Source: CAZFYZ01 sp964523735 (GTDB lineage: Bacteria > Armatimonadota > UBA5829). Taken from it: DNA of 33,662 nucleotides. The number at the start of each line of letters is the position of its first letter. Position 1 is the first letter of the stretch. The stretch lies in the NCBI GenBank assembly GCA_964523735.1, contig CAZFYZ010000035.1, forward strand, positions 1 to 33,662, written 5' to 3'. Positions 23,810 to 32,192 of this stretch are shown here, one piece after another. A program made the position numbers and the translations under genes. The notes under the pieces are model-generated. The model was given only the letters and a program-made list of their open reading frames with translations, ran no database searches and had not been told where the DNA came from.

Positions 23810-24694
23810 CTACGGTTCCGGGCCGGTCTTGATTGGCAGATCAGGGTGCGCCACATACTCCGTCCACGAGCCTTCGTAGAGCAGCACATTCGGATACCCG
23901 AGCACGTGCTTGAGGACCGCGTATTGGACACTTGCATCCCGGCTGGTGCCGCAGTAGACGATGATGCTATCGCTCTTGGTGACCCCGTTCGCGTCGTAGA
24001 TCGCCTGCAGCTCGGAGGCGGGCCTGAACTTGTGCTGGTTGCTCTTCTCCATGAGTGAGGGCCAGGGGATGTTGATAGCGCCCGGGATATGTCCGCTGCG
24101 CAGGAACAGCCGGGTCTGACCCAGGTAGTCCTCTTTGTCGCGCGAGTCGATCATCTTGATTCCGGGCTTGCCGATCGCCTTCACGACCTCGTCAGTGGTC
24201 ACATAGGTCTTGGGTTCGCGCACCGTCAGCCTGCCGGGCTTGTAGCTGGGATACTGCTGAGTGGCCTTCTGCGAGGCCTTGTAGGCGCTCCACCCTCCGT
24301 CGATGATCTTGATATTGGGGTGCCCCATCCGCTCGAGGACGTAGGCGATCATAGTCGCGCCCGGGACACTCTCGCCATCCGAGTAGATGACAACCGTCTG
24401 ACCATCCACGACGCCCGCCCGCGTGAAAAGCTCGGCCAATAGCGGCGACGGCAGATACATCACCGGCACGCCCTCCCGAGGCCCGCGCACAACGGTCTCC
24501 GCCAGATAGACGGCGTTGGGCACATGGCCGGGCAGATACTCCCCAAACTCCGCCCGAACGTCTAGTACCCGAACCGACGGGTCGTTCACACGCGCGGCTG
24601 TCCATTCAGGGGTAACGATCTCCAACTGCTCATCGGCAACCGCGGGCAGAACCGCGATCACCAGCAGGATCATGAGGCAGGCTTGTCTGATCAT
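23810..24694 (-). CDS. Exported thiosulfate/mercaptopyruvate sulfurtransferase (two rhodanese domains)
   Basis: 294 residues from ATG 24694, with GGGAGGGG about 6 nt upstream. The frame extends further upstream without family likeness. The N-terminus MIRQACLMILLVIAVLPAVADEQ is a signal peptide, so the enzyme is probably periplasmic. The first rhodanese domain (about 25-135; VRVLDVRAEFGEYLPGHVPNA) has YSDGES where the catalytic loop would be, without cysteine, so it is structural. The second (about 160-290; KMIDSRDKEDYLG, GHIPGAINIPW) has Cys248 in VYCGTSRDAS, the active-site loop. It transfers sulfur from thiosulfate or mercaptopyruvate to an acceptor; the CGTSR loop does not let me choose the donor. 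The 3' end abuts the heptad array. Confidence 0.9.
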   Translation of the reverse strand: MIRQACLMILLVIAVLPAVADEQLEIVTPEWTAARVNDPSVRVLDVRAEFGEYLPGHVPNAVYLAETVVRGPREGVPVMYLPSPLLAELFTRAGVVDGQTVVIYSDGESVPGATMIAYVLERMGHPNIKIIDGGWSAYKASQKATQQYPSYKPGRLTVREPKTYVTTDEVVKAIGKPGIKMIDSRDKEDYLGQTRLFLRSGHIPGAINIPWPSLMEKSNQHKFRPASELQAIYDANGVTKSDSIIVYCGTSRDASVQYAVLKHVLGYPNVLLYEGSWTEYVAHPDLPIKTGPEP

Positions 24695-25042
24695 ATCGGA
24701 CCCCTCCCAAACCTTGGTTGGCTTACCCCCAGGCTCGGAGCGTGCAAACATCGACTGAACTGTGGGGGCGAGAGGATTTGGGGGGACCGAACCCTCAACG
24801 CTCCACCGAACCCCTGCACCATAAACCCTTCGCCCGTGCCGGACCTGGGGGGCAACAGAGTTGCCGGAGAGCCACACCCAGCAACCGATTTGCTGGGCGA
24901 TCGGGGTTCAGTCCTCTGCACATGTCATTTCGAGCAGGGCGAGAAATCTGCTTTTGCCAGGCCTTCATCTTGGACGGCACGCGTGAAAAGCAGATTTCTC
25001 ACTGCGTTCGAAATGACATTCTCGCAAGAGTGAGCTCTCGTC
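24695..25042. repeat. Gap with hairpins and a 33-bp inverted repeat
   Basis: No gene. Small hairpins: GGCAAC-AGA-GTTGCC (24851-24865) and CCCAGCAA-loop-TTGCTGGG (24877-24897). A long inverted repeat has arms 24923-24955 and 24986-25018, of type TCATTTCGAGCNNNGCGAGA, around a 30-nt centre. Single arms of this family are at 5429-5459 and 30881-30912. Confidence 0.75.
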
Positions 25043-25138
25043 ATGACCACAATGTTTGACAGGCAGGCGAATGCCAGCGTATACTTCAATCGATCAGTTG
25101 AGCCGGCGGCAGAATGTACGAGGGAGGCTGGGCGCAGC

Positions 25139-26224
25139 ATGGCGAATTCCGATAGCATCGGGCAGGCCTTGGAGCAGGAGATTAGAGAGGCGAGGGCTCT
25201 TCAGACCAAGCCACCTAATGAAGCCTGCACGTGCGATTGGGTGATACTCCCACTACTGTGGGCTGCTGGCTACGCAAAGCACGAGATACTCTCGCAAGGT
25301 AGCACTCTAGGAGGCGGGTACCCCGACTACACCATTCTCCCAGGGACACAATGGACGTGGTATCTTGAGGCAAAGGAGTGGAAGAGGAACCTCGACAACG
25401 GCGCTGACGTGGTACAGGCACTGAACTACGCCAACGCACGGGGGCATCAGTGGGTCGTCCTCTCAAACGGTAGGCAGTGGCTCCTCTTCGACAATCACCT
25501 GACTGGACTCGAGGCACCGCAGCGTCTTGTGGCGAGGGCAGAGCTGTCTGATCCCGGCTTCCTCGACTTCATGCTTGCCCTGTCAAGGCCATCGGTGACA
25601 TCCGGCAACCTCAGCCAGTATGTCACGAAATCACGAGTTCAGACCTTACTTGACGAACAGTTGGCTGACAGGGGCAGCGAGACCATCAGATCCATCGTCA
25701 GCATCCTCAAGAAGAACGGCGTTTCAGGTGCGCAAGCCTCTGATGTGGCGGCCTACTTCGCGAAGGCAGAATCTCACGCCGAGAGAGCAGCCGCTCCTCA
25801 ACAGAGCCTTGTGAAGGATGCCTACACGCTGACGCAGTTGTTTGCCATCCGTGATCGGCTGCCTGGCACAGTGCCATCTCAAGTGAAGTTCCCAGACGGG
25901 TCGTCAGTGGCTGTGCCTTACTGGGTGGACGTGGCACATCAGATCGTACGCTGGCTTGCGGAGCAAGGCAAGCTCCCTCAGATGCCTTTTCGCGGACTTG
26001 ATGGCGGCGAGCGTTGGTTTCTGAACAGGACGCCACAGCACGAGAGCGGCACGAAGATGACAGCCCCGCGGCAAGTGGCAACGGAGCAAGGGCCGATCTA
26101 TATGGATCCAAACCGGAGCTGCTCCAACTTCATGAGGTGCCTCGACTCCCTGTGCCGCTCCGCTGGTGTACCAGCTGATGGATTCGCGGTGCAACTGAGG
26201 AAGCCCCCTTCACAAGCCGGATAG
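25139..26224 (+). CDS. HsdR-N-like predicted nuclease
   Basis: 361 residues from ATG 25139 (GGGAGG upstream; the frame is open back to 25043). The N-terminal half is a PD-(D/E)XK nuclease-like domain as in the N-terminus of type I restriction HsdR. NEACTCDWVILPLLWAAGY is followed by Pro62-Asp63 in YPDYTILPG, Glu77-x-Lys79 in YLEAKEW, then QALNYANARGHQWVVLSNG. The C-terminal half (about 195-361) is unrecognised, with VPYWVDVAHQIVRWL and RCLDSLCRSAGV. No helicase or specificity subunit is nearby. It is convergent with a methyltransferase-nuclease fusion 89 nt away, so a restriction or defence role is possible but unproven. Confidence 0.7.
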   Translation: MANSDSIGQALEQEIREARALQTKPPNEACTCDWVILPLLWAAGYAKHEILSQGSTLGGGYPDYTILPGTQWTWYLEAKEWKRNLDNGADVVQALNYANARGHQWVVLSNGRQWLLFDNHLTGLEAPQRLVARAELSDPGFLDFMLALSRPSVTSGNLSQYVTKSRVQTLLDEQLADRGSETIRSIVSILKKNGVSGAQASDVAAYFAKAESHAERAAAPQQSLVKDAYTLTQLFAIRDRLPGTVPSQVKFPDGSSVAVPYWVDVAHQIVRWLAEQGKLPQMPFRGLDGGERWFLNRTPQHESGTKMTAPRQVATEQGPIYMDPNRSCSNFMRCLDSLCRSAGVPADGFAVQLRKPPSQAG

Positions 26225-26264
26225 CCTCGTAGGTTTGTCATTAGCTTATCCTGTGGCGCTCCCT

Positions 26265-26310
26265 TGTCTGGTCTTTCGGGATTCCCAGCTCGACTCCCCC
26301 GAAACGCCCC
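26265..26310. repeat. Degenerate REP-like remnant between convergent genes
   Basis: GGTCTTTCGGGATT at 26270-26283 and CCCCCGAAACGCC at 26296-26308 look like shortened ends of the element that flanks the RAYT gene. It may also serve as terminator for the two convergent genes. Confidence 0.45.
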
Positions 26311-26313
26311 GGA

Positions 26314-27912
26314 CTACAGCTCCAGTTTGGCCTGATCATTATCCCGCGACAGCTTCTTGCCGGAGCCGCTCTTGAGGGAGTAGCCCTTGGGGAAGTCGAA
26401 TGTGTTGCCCTTGTCGAGAAGCTCTTTGATCGTGCGAATCTGCAGCTTGGGTATCTTGCGCCCGCTGGGGGACTCGAAGAAGCCGATCTCCTCGGCCTCG
26501 TTGTACATCCCCTTGGTCGGTGTCTCCAGGCAGATGAAGTAGCCCATCGCCGCCTTCTCGCGCTCGATCACGTGCGCGAAGTCGCGGATCAGGCTCGGCG
26601 TCAGGTGTCCGCCCTTCACCTGGACGACGGCGCATTGCAGGTCACCCTGCAGGTCCTGGAAGTAGACCTTGCCGTCGATTCCCTTGTCCCCGCTCTTCTC
26701 CGGTTGGGGCACGCCACTGACGAGCCCGACCGCCCATATCTCGAACTGCTTGGGGCTCTGCTCGAAGAGCTTGCTTGCGGTGTAGGCGTCTTTGGGGTCG
26801 CCCTTGACGTCGTAATCCACGTTGCGCTTAAGCTCGAAGTCGGCCAGAAGCCGGCTGATCATCAGGTCCAGGGCGATGTAGGTGACGTCTATTCCTATCC
26901 ACTTCCGGCCCAGCTTTTCAGCCGCCACGACCGCAGTCCCGCACCCGCAGAAGGGGTCGAGCACGATGTCGCCGGGGTTCGACGATGCGTTGATGATGCG
27001 TTCAAGGAGGGCGAGAGGTTTTTGGGTGGGGTAGCCGAGGCGTTCGGCGGCCTGGGAGTTGATCGGTGGAATATCTGTCCAGATGGATGTGATAGGTGTC
27101 CCTGCCATTTCGTCGAGATACCTCTTGTACCTCGGGAGGCCACTCTTCGTGTAGACAAGTCGGCCGGAATCGTGCAGATGCTGCATCTTCTCGCGCGTCC
27201 AACGCCATACCCGTGTGTGGCCGTGCCACTCGTACGTGAGATTGGGGCGATTCGGGTTGGGGTTCATGCAGTTGTCAAGCGTGTATCGGCGTCCGCTTTC
27301 CGGCTCAACACTGTTGTAGTGACTGCTGACGTATTCCTCGCGATGCGCCAGATGGCTGGTGTGCCACGTCCTCTCAGAGGTCTTTGCGTAGAACAGCAGG
27401 ACATCATGTGCAGATGGAAACCGGGTGAACGCATGTCCCTTCGCCGCTGATCTCTGCCAGGTGATCTCGTTCACGAAGTTCGTTAGGCCAAAGGCCTGGT
27501 CGAGAAGAAGCCTGAGGTAGTGGCTCGCAGTCGGATCGCAGTGAAGATACAAACTCCCCGTCGGTTTCAGCACCCGGTGCAGTTCCAGCAGCCTCGGGGC
27601 CATCATCACGAGATAGGCCATCATCTCGCTCTGGCCGAGTATCTTGTGCAGCGCCGACATCAGGTCGAAGAGTCGCGCGTTGCGAGGGTCGTCGAAGAAC
27701 TCCTCGTAGTGCCGCTTGCTCCACTGCCAGGTGTCGGTGAACGCGGTTATCTGCGCCTGGTTCTCGTCGCGTTTGGCCTGCTTGAAGAGGACGTTGTAGT
27801 CCCGCGCCGAATTGAAAGGGGGGTCGAGGTAGACAAGATCGACTGACCCATCGGGGATGAACTCCCGCATTACATCGAGGTTGTCGCCGTAATACAGAGT
27901 GTTCCTGTGCAT
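26314..27912 (-). CDS. DNA methyltransferase fused to an Mrr-like nuclease domain
   Basis: 532 residues from ATG 27912. The N-terminal amino-methyltransferase has the catalytic DPPF (residues 30-33, in VDLVYLDPPFNS) before the AdoMet loop DPFCGCGTAV (about 319-328), the order of beta-class N6A/N4C enzymes. A target-recognition-like insert lies between (about 185-300). The C-terminal 140 residues carry SGDKGIDGKVYF and CAVVQVKGG (about 405-433), the G-x-D...QVK pattern of Mrr-type PD-(D/E)XK nucleases. One polypeptide may therefore both modify and cut DNA; alternatively the second domain is regulatory. A promoter ends 6 nt before the ATG and there is no Shine-Dalgarno, suggesting leaderless translation. 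Confidence 0.88.
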   Translation of the reverse strand: MHRNTLYYGDNLDVMREFIPDGSVDLVYLDPPFNSARDYNVLFKQAKRDENQAQITAFTDTWQWSKRHYEEFFDDPRNARLFDLMSALHKILGQSEMMAYLVMMAPRLLELHRVLKPTGSLYLHCDPTASHYLRLLLDQAFGLTNFVNEITWQRSAAKGHAFTRFPSAHDVLLFYAKTSERTWHTSHLAHREEYVSSHYNSVEPESGRRYTLDNCMNPNPNRPNLTYEWHGHTRVWRWTREKMQHLHDSGRLVYTKSGLPRYKRYLDEMAGTPITSIWTDIPPINSQAAERLGYPTQKPLALLERIINASSNPGDIVLDPFCGCGTAVVAAEKLGRKWIGIDVTYIALDLMISRLLADFELKRNVDYDVKGDPKDAYTASKLFEQSPKQFEIWAVGLVSGVPQPEKSGDKGIDGKVYFQDLQGDLQCAVVQVKGGHLTPSLIRDFAHVIEREKAAMGYFICLETPTKGMYNEAEEIGFFESPSGRKIPKLQIRTIKELLDKGNTFDFPKGYSLKSGSGKKLSRDNDQAKLEL

Positions 27913-27918
27913 GGCCAA

Positions 27919-27947
27919 AGTATACCGCGAACGGTTGAGCCTGTCCA
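27919..27947 (-). promoter_or_regulatory. Promoter of the methyltransferase gene
   Basis: On the minus strand TGGACA (27947-27942), 17-bp spacer, TATACT (27924-27919), five of six at both boxes. The A of the ATG at 27912 is seven bases past the -10, so the transcript would begin at the start codon. The -35 overlaps the 27-bp repeat at 27943-27969. Confidence 0.6.
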
Positions 27948-28243
27948 GCACGAGACGTGCAGGACGATCGGGAGACAGCCCATGTGCCATACAACCCTAT
28001 TCTATATAGGGTTGTATGTTGGCGTATGTTTTTGGCGCAAGTTGTGGATGGTGTGCCAAACTACCATGCATGGGGGGGTGCAGAAAGAGTGGCGTGTTGG
28101 CATGCATCCGATTGGCCAGCGATGCCGCGGTTCGGTACCCCCTACCATGGTTGTTTGGCGCGCTTTTTGGCGCAACGGACCTCCAGGTAAGATACCTGGA
28201 GGGATGCAAACCCCTGCCATGGTTGTTTGGCGCGCTTTTTTCG
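27943..28243. repeat. Repeat cluster upstream of the RAYT locus
   Basis: 27943-27969: exact reverse complement of the 27-bp repeat at 5502-5528. 27989-28017: perfect 12-bp stem ATACAACCCTAT / ATAGGGTTGTAT with a 5-nt loop. 28139-28168 and 28211-28240: a 30-bp direct repeat with one mismatch (core CATGGTTGTTTGGCGCGC). 28180-28202: second copy of the CCTCCAGGTA palindrome. A plus-strand open frame crosses this region but consists of the repeats. No gene is supported between 27913 and 28528. Confidence 0.75.
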
Positions 28244-28246
28244 ATC

Positions 28247-28339
28247 TTTCGGGATTTGGCGTCGTGGTGAGGCCGGCCGTCGTTATGTCACCGGCCATCG
28301 CAGCGGGATCAGGCCTCGAGGAGCACCGAAATCCCGAAA
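28247..28339 (+). repeat. REP-like element, copy 1 (93 bp)
   Basis: Ends are the perfect 11-bp inverted repeat TTTCGGGATTT / AAATCCCGAAA. The inner stem is GGCCGG (28271-28276) with CCGGCC (28291-28296), and the loop holds TATGTCA. Confidence 0.85.
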
Positions 28340-28388
28340 CACCCCAAACGCTCTTCGTCGGCAGGCCCCGAGTAGGCCCGGTTTGGTC

Positions 28389-28481
28389 TTTCGGGATTTC
28401 GGTGTGGCACAAGCCCTTCTCTGATCACGACGGCAGGTGACATACCGCAGGCCTGGATTGTCACGAGGCCAAATCCCGAAA
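28389..28481 (-). repeat. REP-like element, copy 2 (93 bp, inverted)
   Basis: Reverse-complement copy of the same element, with identical 11-bp ends and the TATGTCA centre. The inner stem is CAGG/CCTG at the place where copy 1 has CCGG/CCGG: one base pair changes from C-G to A-T with pairing kept. It ends 47 nt before the RAYT start. Confidence 0.85.
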
Positions 28482-28528
28482 CGCCCGTGCGCGAAGGAAA
28501 TGCCCGGCGCAGTGGCTAACCTCCTCGC

Positions 28529-29062
28529 GTGAAGTGGCAGAACATCGACGCGGGTCAGGGTTACTACTACATCACGGGGACCGTCACTGAATGGCTGCCG
28601 CTGCTGTCACGCGATGACATCCGTCGCGCAGTTGTCGATGAGATCAAGGTAGCTCTCACCCGCTACAAAGCTACGATAGCCGCCTACGTGATCATGCCCG
28701 ACCACCTGCACCTGCTCGTCTGGCTGCCATCCGATGCCGTGCTGCACCGCTTCCTCAAGTGCTGGCGCGGGAGGGCCGCAAAGCGGATGATCGATCTCCT
28801 TGCGCGGCAGCAGGATACTGAGGTGCTCCGGGTCCTATCGCGTCACGCGAATGGCGGCTGCACATTTGCTGCGTGGAAGGAGCAGCCTCGGTCGCTGCCT
28901 ATCTACAGGTGGCCGAAGGTGGACGAGAAGATGGCGTATACGCACGCTAATCCCGTGCGGCGGGGCCTTGTGGAGACGCCGGATCAGTGGCGGTTCTCCA
29001 GCTATCGGTTCTATGAGTCCGGCGAGCCCGGTCTGCTGCCGGTGGTGCCGCCTGAGCCTTAG
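28529..29062 (+). CDS. REP-associated tyrosine transposase (RAYT, TnpA-REP)
   Basis: 177 residues from GTG 28529. IS200/IS605-like Y1 HUH nuclease, single-strand DNA endonuclease family. YYYITGTVTEWLPLL opens the fold. The HUH motif is MPDHLHLLVW (His59, His61). The catalytic tyrosine is Tyr137 in MAYTHANPVRRGLVE, followed by W-x-FSSYRFY. The THANPVRRGLV block is diagnostic of RAYTs rather than ordinary IS200 transposases. RAYTs recognise REP palindromes and are domesticated, single-copy enzymes. Two copies of a palindromic element lie on each side, and the stop codon is inside a 125-bp direct repeat. No intact Shine-Dalgarno is seen. Confidence 0.92.
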   Translation: MKWQNIDAGQGYYYITGTVTEWLPLLSRDDIRRAVVDEIKVALTRYKATIAAYVIMPDHLHLLVWLPSDAVLHRFLKCWRGRAAKRMIDLLARQQDTEVLRVLSRHANGGCTFAAWKEQPRSLPIYRWPKVDEKMAYTHANPVRRGLVETPDQWRFSSYRFYESGEPGLLPVVPPEP

Positions 29063-29305
29063 GGCCTGTGCCGAGACCGGGGTTTCGGGATTTGGCGTAG
29101 TGGCTGGCAGGCGCTCGATATGTCAGCTGCCTTCGTGGTCTGAGAGGGGCTTGAGGTGCACCGAAATCCCGAAAGACCGCGCCTTAGGGTCTGTGCCAAG
29201 ACCGGGGTTTCGGGATTTGGCGTAGTGGCTGGCAGGCGCTCGATATGTCAGCTGCCTTCGTGGTCTGAGAGGGGCTTGAGGTGCACCGAAATCCCGAAAG
29301 ACCGC
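29056..29305 (+). repeat. 125-bp tandem duplication carrying REP-like copies 3 and 4
   Basis: Units 29056-29180 and 29181-29305 are nearly identical (two differences seen, in the flanks). Each holds a 92-bp REP-like element (29083-29174 and 29208-29299) with TTTCGGGATTT / AAATCCCGAAA ends and an inner stem GGCAG/CTGCC (29106-29110 with 29127-29131). The first unit starts in the last codons of the RAYT gene and includes its stop. The near-identity points to a recent duplication. Confidence 0.88.
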
Positions 29306-29492
29306 AAGACGAGGCGGTTTCTATGCTTCGTCGCGCACCCTCCCCAGCACCCAACACCTGAACGGTCTCGCCGCTCTCAGCGGCATGGTGGTGGTGACTG
29401 GTGAAGTCGGCCCCGAAGGATGTTTCAGTCTCTGGAAGAACAGGTAAGCAGTAACCGTAGTGTTAGCTCTACCTGATGACGGAGGACCGCTA

Positions 29493-30728
29493 ATGGAAGC
29501 GAACGCCGAGATTCACAGAGATGAGAAGCTGAAGACCCTAGTTCGGGAGCTTGCGCTCGAGGACTATCAGCCGCCGAGCGCGCCCTCATTTGCCAGCCAG
29601 GACAAGTACGTCCGGCTGAGAAAGGCCGGGAGCAGGCTCTGGCTGGATACCGGTGATGCGGGCGCTGCAGAGAAAGTCTGGTCCGCCGAGCTTGAGGCGC
29701 TGACCACAAACAATACGCTCGTGAACCAGGTGGTCCAGACGGGCGCCCTCGATGGAGTCATCACCCAAGCAGCGCGCAAGATCCGCGAAGCCGTGCCCGG
29801 GATCTCCGATCGGGAACTCATCGTCGAGCTTGGTTTTCTCGCCAATGCCAAGCTCGCCCTGGGCCTTGTTTCCAGATTTGGCGCGAAGGTCAGCGTGGAG
29901 CTGCACCCAGACGTGGGCTATGACATCGACCGCACGCTCGCCTTTGCCCGGCGTTACCGCGAGATCAACCCCGAGTGGTTCTACGTGAAGGTGCCATTGA
30001 CTCCGGACGGATTCGTTGCGGTAAGGCGGCTCTCGGCGGAGGGGATACCGGTCAATTTCACGCTCGGCTTCTCCGCCAGGCAGAACTACCTCGCGACGCG
30101 GTTCTCGAACCCGGCTTTCGTGAATGTCTTTCTGGGGCGGCTGAACTCGGTAGTCGAGGAGAACCACATAGGCAAGCCTGACAACGTTGGTGAGAAGGCT
30201 ACTCTGGCGTCTGACGAGATGGTGCAGAATATCAGGGTCTCGGGCGCGGCAGGCACCCAGCAGATAGCCGCCAGCATCCGTAGTGGCGCCCAGGTCGCGG
30301 CGCTGGCCGGGGTCGACGTGCTTACAATTCCGCCCAAAGCGGCGGCGCAGTACTTGGAGATGCCCCTGGCGGCTGAGGATGTCCAACCGCAGGACTGGCG
30401 CGATCTGCAAGTCGAGGTCGATGACGAGAGATTCCAGAAGCTCTGGCAGATCGACGAGCAGTTCATCGGCTTCGTGGATGATGTGGTCAAGCGTGCCGAC
30501 GCGGTTCAGACCGGCGCTGATCTCGTGGAGCTGTCTGTGAAGCATGGAGTGGGGCTGTTCCACAACTGGTCGCCGGAGGAACGTCAGCGGATTCGCGAGA
30601 AGGGCAAGATCCCCGATCTGTCGCAGTGGCCGGACGTCCCGATCGACGACCTGATGTCGCTCTCGGCGCTGGAGGCTTTCGTGGTGGACCAGATGGCGCT
30701 GGATCAGCGGATTGCGGGGATGGTGTAG
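29493..30728 (+). CDS. Transaldolase-family protein
   Basis: 411 residues from ATG 29493, with GGAGG at 29481-29485. TIM-barrel aldolase of the transaldolase type, pentose phosphate pathway in the family. ALTTNNTLVNQVVQTG is the N-terminal barrel segment (usual form: SNPTLI). VSVELHPDVGYD follows, then the Schiff-base candidate Lys166 in WFYVKVPLTPDGF and GIPVNFTLGFSARQNYLA. Longer than classical TalB (about 317) or FSA (about 215) because of a C-terminal extension (about 290-411). Substrate uncertain; a related sugar-phosphate aldolase is possible. Confidence 0.8.
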   Translation: MEANAEIHRDEKLKTLVRELALEDYQPPSAPSFASQDKYVRLRKAGSRLWLDTGDAGAAEKVWSAELEALTTNNTLVNQVVQTGALDGVITQAARKIREAVPGISDRELIVELGFLANAKLALGLVSRFGAKVSVELHPDVGYDIDRTLAFARRYREINPEWFYVKVPLTPDGFVAVRRLSAEGIPVNFTLGFSARQNYLATRFSNPAFVNVFLGRLNSVVEENHIGKPDNVGEKATLASDEMVQNIRVSGAAGTQQIAASIRSGAQVAALAGVDVLTIPPKAAAQYLEMPLAAEDVQPQDWRDLQVEVDDERFQKLWQIDEQFIGFVDDVVKRADAVQTGADLVELSVKHGVGLFHNWSPEERQRIREKGKIPDLSQWPDVPIDDLMSLSALEAFVVDQMALDQRIAGMV

Positions 30729-30731
30729 AAA

Positions 30732-31005
30732 CGGACGCCTGCTACAACTAAGAGCCGTAGCGGGCTTTCTGATACCCCTGGGGAGGCGTCGGAGACGCCT
30801 GCTACAACCAAGAGCCGTGGTGGGCATTTCTGACGCCCTGGGAGGCGTCGGAGACGCCTGCTACAACTGTGGATCGCGAGAAAAGCAGATTTCTCGTGCT
30901 GCTCGAAATGACGTGGGGCGAGGCCATCCGCCGAGGCTGTTGCGAAAGATCTGTAGAAGGCGTCTCTGACACCCCTGGGGCGGCGTCGGAGACGCCTTCT
31001 ACAAC
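30732..31005. repeat. GGCGTC-GGA-GACGCC repeat block after the transaldolase gene
   Basis: Units of about 58 bp (30731-30781 partial, 30782-30840, 30841-30870 truncated) share a GGCGTC-GGA-GACGCC hairpin and the word TGCTACAAC. 30881-30912 is a TTTCTCGTGCTGCTCGAAAT-type arm dropped into the block. 30952-30966 and 30989-31003 form a perfect 15-bp inverted repeat (TGTAGAAGGCGTCTC and its complement). No gene seen. Confidence 0.75.
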
Positions 31006-31079
31006 TGCCAGCCGCCCTTGGCAACTCCCCATTCCGGTGGTATCATCATGCGGTTGGCGTATGCCAAGGAGGTGCTTTG

Positions 31080-32192
<1,113 letters not shown>

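Noticed and set aside
27907..28440. 177-residue plus-strand frame
   Set aside because: Made of palindromes and direct repeats, overlaps the methyltransferase promoter and start, no family features.
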